A DNA stretch of 37,415 nucleotides from an uncultured bacterium (GTDB taxonomy: Bacteria > Dictyoglomota > Dictyoglomia > Dictyoglomales > Dictyoglomaceae), in assembly GCA_938034905.1 (NCBI GenBank), contig CALHLF010000079.1:1-37415 (forward strand), written 5' to 3'. Shown here one piece after another: positions 32,186-37,415 of this stretch (the stretch's first letter is position 1; the number at the start of each line of letters is the position of its first letter). The translations under genes and the position numbers were made by a program. The notes under the pieces were generated by a model, which saw only the letters and a program-made list of their open reading frames with translations, did no database searches and was not told the DNA's origin.

Positions 32186-33129
32186 TGCTTAAGATAGGGG
32201 ACGGGGTAAATCCCCGTCCTAAAAAAATAAATTGGAATCTCTTCTTCTTTTTATTTCCTGCAATAGCATTGATAATTGTATTTTTCTTTATTCCTGTATT
32301 TCTAACATTTCTTATGAGCTTTACCAATATGAGTACATCAACAGGGCTTACTGGTTTTAAGGTTATTGGATTTAAAAATTATCTTCAAATTCTTAAAAGT
32401 CAATGGACATTAAAAATTCTAAAAAATACCCTATTATATGTATTTACAACCCTTTCCTTATTTAATGTGGGAACAGCACTCTTTTTAGCAATCTTCAGTA
32501 CCCATATATCGGAAAATGCTGGTAAATTTGTAAGAACTTTATGGCTTCTTCCAAGAATTACCCCATCAGTAGTATATGCGACTTTATGGACTTGGTTTAC
32601 TGCAGAAGCCCCCTATGGGGTTCTTACCCAATTTCTCTCTCCCTTTGGTGTTACCTCTAAAAATTTGCTTTATACCTATCCTTGGATCTTTATTATTCTT
32701 ATTAATGGTTTTGTGGGGGCATCCTTTGGAATGTTGATCTTTACCTCTGCTATTAAGAATATTCCTCCAGACTATATAATGGCTGCCCAGGTAGATGGTG
32801 CCTCTACTCTGCAAATTATAAGAAAAGTAATACTTCCCATGATTCGTTGGCCCATTCTTTTTGTAACAACTTATCAAACATTATCTCTTCTCACATCCTT
32901 TGAGTATATTCTTCTTACCACCGATGGAGGTCCTGGTTTTTATACTACAGAGGTTTGGGCATTATATGCCTACCACAATGCCCTATCTAATTACTATGGA
33001 AATACCCTTTTTGGATTTGGTGCTGCTTTATCTGTATTTTTAGTGATTTTAGGAATTATATTCTCCATAATTTACCTCAAGGTATTTAACTTTAAAGCTC
33101 TTATATCAGAACCTAAGATAGAGGTGTAA
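32182..33129 (+). CDS. Sugar ABC transporter permease, MalF/UgpA type
   Basis: This 315-residue membrane subunit has six helices. The ATPase-docking EAA loop is 'YIMAAQVDGASTLQIIRKVILPMIRWPI' with the typical A-A-x-x-D-G-A. 'TEVWALYAYHNALSNYYGNTLFGFGAALSVFLV' at the end fits the family. ATG overlaps the preceding TGA by four bases. Confidence 0.94.
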   Translation: MMLKIGDGVNPRPKKINWNLFFFLFPAIALIIVFFFIPVFLTFLMSFTNMSTSTGLTGFKVIGFKNYLQILKSQWTLKILKNTLLYVFTTLSLFNVGTALFLAIFSTHISENAGKFVRTLWLLPRITPSVVYATLWTWFTAEAPYGVLTQFLSPFGVTSKNLLYTYPWIFIILINGFVGASFGMLIFTSAIKNIPPDYIMAAQVDGASTLQIIRKVILPMIRWPILFVTTYQTLSLLTSFEYILLTTDGGPGFYTTEVWALYAYHNALSNYYGNTLFGFGAALSVFLVILGIIFSIIYLKVFNFKALISEPKIEV

Positions 33130-33134
33130 ATAAT

Positions 33135-33980
33135 ATGGAAAACTATGGATTTAAAGGCCCAATTCCCATTATACTTTTAATAATTATATGTTTACCTATT
33201 ATTCTCCTCTATGGATGGTTAATAATATCCTCCTTTGCCACAAGAATGGAGGGATTAAAACCCTATGGTTGGACATTAAATAACTGGAGATTTTTACTGG
33301 AAAAACCTACCTTCTTTTGGCAAACGGAAGAGGAAACCCCAAATATTTGGGTTTATACCTTTAACACTTTAATTTATTCCTTTGGAATAACAATATTTAC
33401 AATATTTATATGCACCACTGCAGGATATGCCATATCAAGGCTTAATTTTAGAGGAAGAAGGTCCCTTTTGGCCCTTACCATTATCCTTCATTCCTTTCCC
33501 AGTATTACCCTTTTGGTGGGAATATTTGTAGTTCTTTTATTCTTAGGATTATACAATCGCTTGTTTGGGGTAATTTTAGTAAGAGTTTCTTTACAGCTTC
33601 CCTTTGGAATATGGATAATGAAGGGGTTCTTTGATAGTATCTCATGGGATGTGGAAATGGCATCCTTAGTGGATGGATGTTCAAGATTAAAAACTTGGTA
33701 TAAGATAATGCTTCCATTAGTTCGTCCAGGAATTTTAGCCCTCTCGGTATTTACCTTTTTATCAGGTTGGGGAGATTTTCTATTTCCCTATATCTTCATT
33801 CCCTCAAAAACCAGTCAAACTTTATCAGTATATCTTAGAAGTTTAACTGCAGATGTTAGATTTGTAGATTACGGATTAGTCACTGCGGTGGGTCTTTATT
33901 ATATGATTCCCATAATTCTTCTTTATATATTTGCCCAAAAATATCTTCTTAATATTTATACAGGGGGTACTAAAGGATGA
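33135..33980 (+). CDS. Sugar ABC transporter permease, MalG/UgpE type
   Basis: This is the second permease, 281 residues with six helices. The EAA loop is 'VEMASLVDGCSRLKTWYKIMLPLVRPGI', and 'CTTAGYAISRLNFRGRRSLL' and 'LPFGIWIMKGFFDSI' precede it as usual. It begins five bases after the first permease, with AGAGGTG as ribosome site. Its stop overlaps the ATPase start by four bases. Confidence 0.94.
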   Translation: MENYGFKGPIPIILLIIICLPIILLYGWLIISSFATRMEGLKPYGWTLNNWRFLLEKPTFFWQTEEETPNIWVYTFNTLIYSFGITIFTIFICTTAGYAISRLNFRGRRSLLALTIILHSFPSITLLVGIFVVLLFLGLYNRLFGVILVRVSLQLPFGIWIMKGFFDSISWDVEMASLVDGCSRLKTWYKIMLPLVRPGILALSVFTFLSGWGDFLFPYIFIPSKTSQTLSVYLRSLTADVRFVDYGLVTAVGLYYMIPIILLYIFAQKYLLNIYTGGTKG

Positions 33981-35059
33981 GAATCCTTTTAGAGAATCTT
34001 TCAAAGCATTTTGGAAAGGTTAAGGCAGTGGATTCTTTAAATTTAGAAATAAAAGAGGGAGAATTCTTAGTTCTATTAGGACCTTCTGGATGTGGAAAAA
34101 CTACAACTCTTCTTCTTATAGCAGGCCTCTATAAACCCACCTTTGGAAATATATATTTTGGGGATAAAATTGTGGACCATCTTTCCCCAAAGGATAGAGG
34201 GATTGGAATGGTATTTCAAAGTTATGCCTTATATCCTCATATGAATGTTTTTGATAATATTGCTTTTCCTTTAACTTTGATGAAAAAACCAAGAAATGAA
34301 ATAGAAAAGGCAGTAAGAGAGATAGCTAAGTTTGTCCAGTTGGATGAAGAGCTCTTAGAAAGAAGGCCAGGACAACTCTCTGGAGGGCAACAGCAAAGGG
34401 TAGCTTTAGCAAGAGCCTTAGTTAAGGGTCCGAGCATTTTACTATTAGATGAGCCCTTATCAAATCTTGATGCAAAATTAAGACTTATTATGAGAGCTGA
34501 GATAAAGCACCTACAAAAACAATTAGGAATTACTACTATTCTTGTCACCCATGATCAAGTAGAAGCAATGACTATGGGGGATAGAATTGCACTGATGCAT
34601 AATGGAAAGATACAGCAATTGGGAACTCCTGATGAACTTTATAATCAGCCCATAAATTTATTTACTGCAGGTTTTATAGGAAGTCCTCCTATGAATATAT
34701 TTAATTCAAAGATAGGAAGAGACGAGGAGGGTTATTATATATTAATTGAGGAATCTTTTAAGGTTAGATTCCCCGAAGAGCTATTTCAAAAATTAAAGGA
34801 AGAAAATTTATTTCTTGGAATAAGACCCGAGCATGTTACTATATCTTTACAGGCTTCTAATAACCTAATTCCGGGAAGGGTATATATAACCGAGCCCTTA
34901 GGAAGGGAAACCCTTCTTAATATTCAAGTGGGCAATATATTATTAAAGAGTATAGTTCCCCAAACTTTAAAGGTTTCCTCCGGAGATAAAATATGGATAA
35001 ATTTTGATGTAAATTATTGCCATTTCTTTGACAAAAATGGAGAGAGAATAAAGATCTAA
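33977..35059 (+). CDS. Sugar ABC transporter ATPase, MalK/UgpC type
   Basis: This 360-residue ATPase has Walker A 'GPSGCGKTT', Q-loop 'VFQSYALYPHM', signature 'LSGGQQQR', Walker B 'ILLLDEPLSNLD' and H-loop 'THDQVEAM'. The C-terminal TOBE regulatory part (about 240-360) contains 'LFLGIRPEHV'. MalK-type ATPases often serve several importers. A dedicated ATPase in the operon recalls the Thermotoga inositol importer. Confidence 0.95.
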   Translation: MRILLENLSKHFGKVKAVDSLNLEIKEGEFLVLLGPSGCGKTTTLLLIAGLYKPTFGNIYFGDKIVDHLSPKDRGIGMVFQSYALYPHMNVFDNIAFPLTLMKKPRNEIEKAVREIAKFVQLDEELLERRPGQLSGGQQQRVALARALVKGPSILLLDEPLSNLDAKLRLIMRAEIKHLQKQLGITTILVTHDQVEAMTMGDRIALMHNGKIQQLGTPDELYNQPINLFTAGFIGSPPMNIFNSKIGRDEEGYYILIEESFKVRFPEELFQKLKEENLFLGIRPEHVTISLQASNNLIPGRVYITEPLGRETLLNIQVGNILLKSIVPQTLKVSSGDKIWINFDVNYCHFFDKNGERIKI

Positions 35060-35074
35060 TTAGGGAGGAAAATT

Positions 35075-35794
35075 ATGAAATTATTTTTTATTCTTCTAAT
35101 TCTTCTTTTAATGAATATCACCCTTGGCAAGGAAGAATTAGATTTAGTTTTGAAATATGCTCCTATTATAAGATTTGATGAGAAGGAACCATTTTTTCCA
35201 GTAAGAATTGGATATACAGTTTTCAAAAATTCTGGTAAAAGTCCCTCTTTTCCAAGAGAAATAAAACTTTCTCAGAATGAAATTGCAATAGAGTATGCCA
35301 TATATTGGGATTGGGATATTCAGCATCTCTATGAATTGGAGCATGTATGGGTATATGTAAAGAATGAAAAGATAACAAGGGTTGAGGCAAGCTGGCATGG
35401 AGATTACAATGATATGAAAGGGGCAAAGATAGCAGGAACTCATCCTATTTTATATTCCCAACCAGGTAAACATGCCTTTGCACCATCCCCTTCATGGTTC
35501 CAACCCCTCTTTTTTAAATATGAAAGATTCATTGCTCCCTGCAAAGATAAGGCAGGAAGTGGTGGAATTCTTATTAAGGATATGTTTTACGGATTAATTT
35601 CTAAAAATCCTGAAGATGATAAATTGGTGGAAAATTATTTAAAGAAATTTTCCTTTACTCCTACCTTTAATTTTACAAAGGAATTTATTGCTGATAAAGA
35701 AATATATGTTCCTTGGAAGGATTTATTTGAGGAAATTCCAAAAAGAGTAAAATCCTGGATTGAGAAATTGAGAAGGGGAGAAGTTGAAAAATGA
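35075..35794 (+). CDS. Secreted VPS62-like protein in the sugar operon, function unknown
   Basis: This 239-residue protein has an N-terminal signal peptide (hydrophobic to about residue 17, 'TLGKEE' cleavage). The mature part resembles the VPS62 family: 'VLKYAPIIRFDEKEPFFPVRIGY' at the start, an aromatic centre 'IYWDWDIQHLYELEHVWVYV', 'VEASWHGDY' and 'YSQPGKHAFAP'. The biochemical role of that family is unknown to me. Within the operon it follows the ATPase by 15 bases (GGGAGGA ribosome site) and overlaps the isomerase gene by four, so it works with them. It may help capture or release the substrate outside the cell; that is only inference. Confidence 0.7.
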   Translation: MKLFFILLILLLMNITLGKEELDLVLKYAPIIRFDEKEPFFPVRIGYTVFKNSGKSPSFPREIKLSQNEIAIEYAIYWDWDIQHLYELEHVWVYVKNEKITRVEASWHGDYNDMKGAKIAGTHPILYSQPGKHAFAPSPSWFQPLFFKYERFIAPCKDKAGSGGILIKDMFYGLISKNPEDDKLVENYLKKFSFTPTFNFTKEFIADKEIYVPWKDLFEEIPKRVKSWIEKLRRGEVEK

Positions 35795-36708
35795 CAATAA
35801 TAAAAGGTATAGGAATAAATGGACATCCTTCTCTATGGCAAGGAGATTTAAAGATCTTTGAGGAGGATTTGAAATTTTCTCAAGAAGTTGGGTTTGACTT
35901 TATGGAAATTCCTCCCCATGGATTGGATGTAATTTTAGGTGGAAAAATAAATTATAAAAGGTTAGAGAGAATTAAAGAAATTATGGGAAAATATAAACTA
36001 AGATATAATGTTCATGCCCCTGATTCATTGAATCTTATGGAAAGAAAATATCGATCAATACAAAAGGAAGTTTTCTATTCTGTCTTAGAGTTCACAAAGG
36101 AAATAGGAGGGGAACTAATAGTTTATCACGCAGGAAGGGTAGGTGGGGAGAATGTAAAAGATAAGGATGCATTGGAAGAATTAAAAGGGGAGGAAAGGGA
36201 AGTTTTAAGGGAAATAGCAGAAGAGGCAGAAAAATTAGGAATTATCATTAGTATAGAAAATTCTAATGTAGATCTTGATATTATAAAGGGAGAAGATTTT
36301 TCTTATGGAATTTATATAGAGGAATTGGTGGACCAGGTGGAAAAGATAAATAAACCTAATGTGGGAATAACTATTGATCTAGGACATTCTTATATCTCCA
36401 GTAAATATTTAGGATATGATTTTGAGGGTTCAATTAAAAGAGGAGAAAGATATATAAACAATATTCATCTTCATGATTGTTTTGGAATAGTAAATGATTT
36501 AGATAAGAAAATTCCGTACATGTATAAAATTATATATGGTTTAGATGATTTGCATCTGCCCTTGGGATGGGGGAATATTCCCTTTGAAGAAGTCTTCTCA
36601 ATAATAAAGCCAAAATTTTCTTATTTAACACTGGAATTAGAAGTTAGGCATAGGGATGAGTATAAAGAGAGTCTTTTATTTGCTAAAAAACTTTGTAATT
36701 TATTTTGA
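35791..36708 (+). CDS. Sugar isomerase/epimerase-type TIM barrel (AP-endonuclease-2 superfamily)
   Basis: This 305-residue protein has the xylose-isomerase-like barrel pattern. 'FMEIPPHG' is strand 2, 'YNVHAPDSLN' and 'LIVYHAGRV' hold metal-side His residues, 'ISIENSN' supplies Glu, 'VGITIDLGHSY' supplies Asp and His, 'NIHLHDCFG' gives His-x-His, and 'TLELEVRH' gives the final Glu. These match a divalent-metal site for keto-sugar epimerisation or isomerisation. In the Thermotoga inositol pathway a protein of this superfamily (IolO) epimerises 5-keto-L-gluconate; whether this gene does so is uncertain, as it does not look closely alike. It is translationally coupled to the secreted gene before it. 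Confidence 0.8.
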   Translation: MTIIKGIGINGHPSLWQGDLKIFEEDLKFSQEVGFDFMEIPPHGLDVILGGKINYKRLERIKEIMGKYKLRYNVHAPDSLNLMERKYRSIQKEVFYSVLEFTKEIGGELIVYHAGRVGGENVKDKDALEELKGEEREVLREIAEEAEKLGIIISIENSNVDLDIIKGEDFSYGIYIEELVDQVEKINKPNVGITIDLGHSYISSKYLGYDFEGSIKRGERYINNIHLHDCFGIVNDLDKKIPYMYKIIYGLDDLHLPLGWGNIPFEEVFSIIKPKFSYLTLELEVRHRDEYKESLLFAKKLCNLF

Positions 36709-36715
36709 TAATTTT

Positions 36716-36728
36716 GGTATCGGTTGCA
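36716..36728. promoter_or_regulatory. Putative LacI operator over the iolM-like promoter
   Basis: GGTATCGGTTGCA, 12 of 13 bases identical to the reverse complement of 28326-28338. With flanks it reads TTG-x5-CG-x5-CAA, a LacI-family palindrome. It overlaps the -35 of the promoter at 36724-36752, so binding should repress. Confidence 0.65.
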
Positions 36729-36752
36729 ATTTTGGATTTTAAATTGTAAAAT
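36724..36752 (+). promoter_or_regulatory. Promoter of the iolM-like dehydrogenase gene
   Basis: TTGCAA (36724-36729), 17 bases, TAAAAT (36747-36752). The -35 is inside the LacI-type operator. Confidence 0.7.
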
Positions 36753-36783
36753 TAAAAGAAGATTTTAAAATGGAGGTAGAAAA

Positions 36784-37415
36784 ATGAAGGCTCTACTACT
36801 TTCTGCTCAATGGGATCCTAAGCCAGATTATCTTCTCTCGGAATTTGAAAGGTCAACAGGAAAAGCAATTACGGGAAATAGTGTATGGAGAAATCCAAAA
36901 TTGGAGCTTAAAAATATTCCTGATCCTACACCAGGTCCTAAGGATGTTATTATAAAGGTAAAAGCTTGTGGAATTTGTGGATCTGATGTCCATTTTTATG
37001 AAACCGATAAAGACAATTACATATTATATCCAGGACTTACAAAATTTCCTGTGGTTATTGGACATGAATTTTCAGGAGAAATTGTTGAGGTAGGAAAAGA
37101 GGTAAAGGATCTTAAGGTTGGAGATATGGTTACTGCTGAAGAGATGATATGGTGTGGAGAATGTATCCCTTGTAGAAATGGATATCCCAATCAATGTAAA
37201 AACTTAGAGGAAATTGGATTTACTATAAATGGTGCCATGGCAGAATACATAGTTATTGGAGCAAAATATTGCTGGAAAATTGATGAGATTGCAGAAAGAT
37301 ATGGAGATAAAGAAAAAGCCTTTGAAGCAGGATCCTTAGTAGAGCCTACATCAGTAGCATATAATGGAATGTTTGTAAGAGCAGGAGGATTTAAACCAGG
37401 CTCTTATGTAGCAGT
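36784..37415 (+). CDS. iolM: Zinc-dependent dehydrogenase, scyllo-inosose 3-dehydrogenase (IolM)-like, 3'-truncated by the window
   Basis: Only the first 210 codons are present. It is a medium-chain zinc alcohol dehydrogenase: catalytic zinc ligands in 'ACGICGSDVHFYE' and 'GHEFSGE', and a structural-zinc loop 'CGECIPC' and 'C' in 'NQCKN'. 'MKALLLSAQWDPKPDY', 'SDVHFYETDKDNYILYPGL', 'TAEEMIWCGEC' and 'AGSLVEPTSVAYN' match, from memory, TM0412 of Thermotoga maritima, which oxidises 2-keto-myo-inositol at C3. GGAGGT precedes the ATG. Regulation by the LacI gene at 28349 is predicted from a shared operator. A related polyol dehydrogenase is the alternative. Confidence 0.8.
   Translation, partial: MKALLLSAQWDPKPDYLLSEFERSTGKAITGNSVWRNPKLELKNIPDPTPGPKDVIIKVKACGICGSDVHFYETDKDNYILYPGLTKFPVVIGHEFSGEIVEVGKEVKDLKVGDMVTAEEMIWCGECIPCRNGYPNQCKNLEEIGFTINGAMAEYIVIGAKYCWKIDEIAERYGDKEKAFEAGSLVEPTSVAYNGMFVRAGGFKPGSYVA

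Noticed and set aside
1-37415. CRISPR arrays, insertion sequences, tRNA or rRNA genes, phage genes
   Set aside because: No regularly spaced repeats, transposase motifs, tRNA cloverleaf with CCA-type end, or rRNA-like GC-rich conserved stretches were seen on either strand by reading.

Overview
The window is AT-rich, with proteins rich in Lys, Glu and Ile. Genes are tightly packed, with many 1-4 base overlaps, several GTG/TTG starts and strong AGGAGG-type ribosome sites. Gene content is that of a saccharolytic anaerobic thermophile: oligopeptide-type and sugar-type ABC importers, a TRAP importer, LacI, ROK and RpiR regulators, a GH130 phosphorylase and a Thermotoga-like inositol dehydrogenase. 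Dictyoglomus is my best guess, from memory of protein style only. I saw no rRNA, tRNA, CRISPR or insertion sequence, and no gene-free stretch over 300 bases.

Region 1 (1-10.6 kb). A partial AEC-type permease faces a leftward operon: solute-binding protein, two permeases, two ATPases and a small membrane protein (Opp/Dpp architecture). Divergent from it, behind a perfect TTGACA-N17-TATAAT promoter, are a LacI regulator and a 661-residue protein with a C-terminal GH130 phosphorylase domain and a GT-B-like N-terminal half. By analogy with the Thermotoga mannan locus this is probably an uptake and phosphorolysis system for manno-oligosaccharides. A ChbG/YdjC-type deacetylase follows on the other strand.

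Region 2 (10.7-15.5 kb). Three overlapping leftward genes encode a polyprenyl-phosphate glycosyltransferase (GT2), an unrecognised protein that looks like an alpha/alpha barrel plus beta-sandwich, and a 762-residue fusion of a YbhN/AglD-type flippase-like domain with a GT39/ArnT-like glycosyltransferase. Together they look like an undescribed envelope glycosylation system.

Region 3 (15.5-21.9 kb). An RpiR-regulated leftward operon encodes a 2-hydroxyacid dehydrogenase, KDPG/KHG aldolase, a TRAP transporter (P, Q, M) and an SDR dehydrogenase, a route for sugar-acid uptake and breakdown. A strong hairpin with a T-run lies between dctP and dctQ. Three copies of a 15-base near-palindrome surround the operon promoter.

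Region 4 (21.9-28.3 kb). This holds a ZIP metal transporter and an SDR, then a leftward pair of an intracellular transglutaminase-fold protein and a dipeptide-epimerase-like enzyme. Next come a YtrA-type GntR regulator with a C-terminally shortened ABC ATPase and no permease, and three small membrane proteins.

Region 5 (28.3 kb-end). LacI and ROK regulators precede a rightward operon: sugar-binding protein, two permeases, MalK-type ATPase, a secreted VPS62-like protein and a sugar isomerase/epimerase-type TIM barrel. A separately promoted gene, cut by the window end, closely resembles scyllo-inosose 3-dehydrogenase (IolM). A LacI-type operator over its promoter matches one in front of the LacI gene at 12 of 13 bases. 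The set resembles the Thermotoga myo-inositol uptake and catabolism locus.
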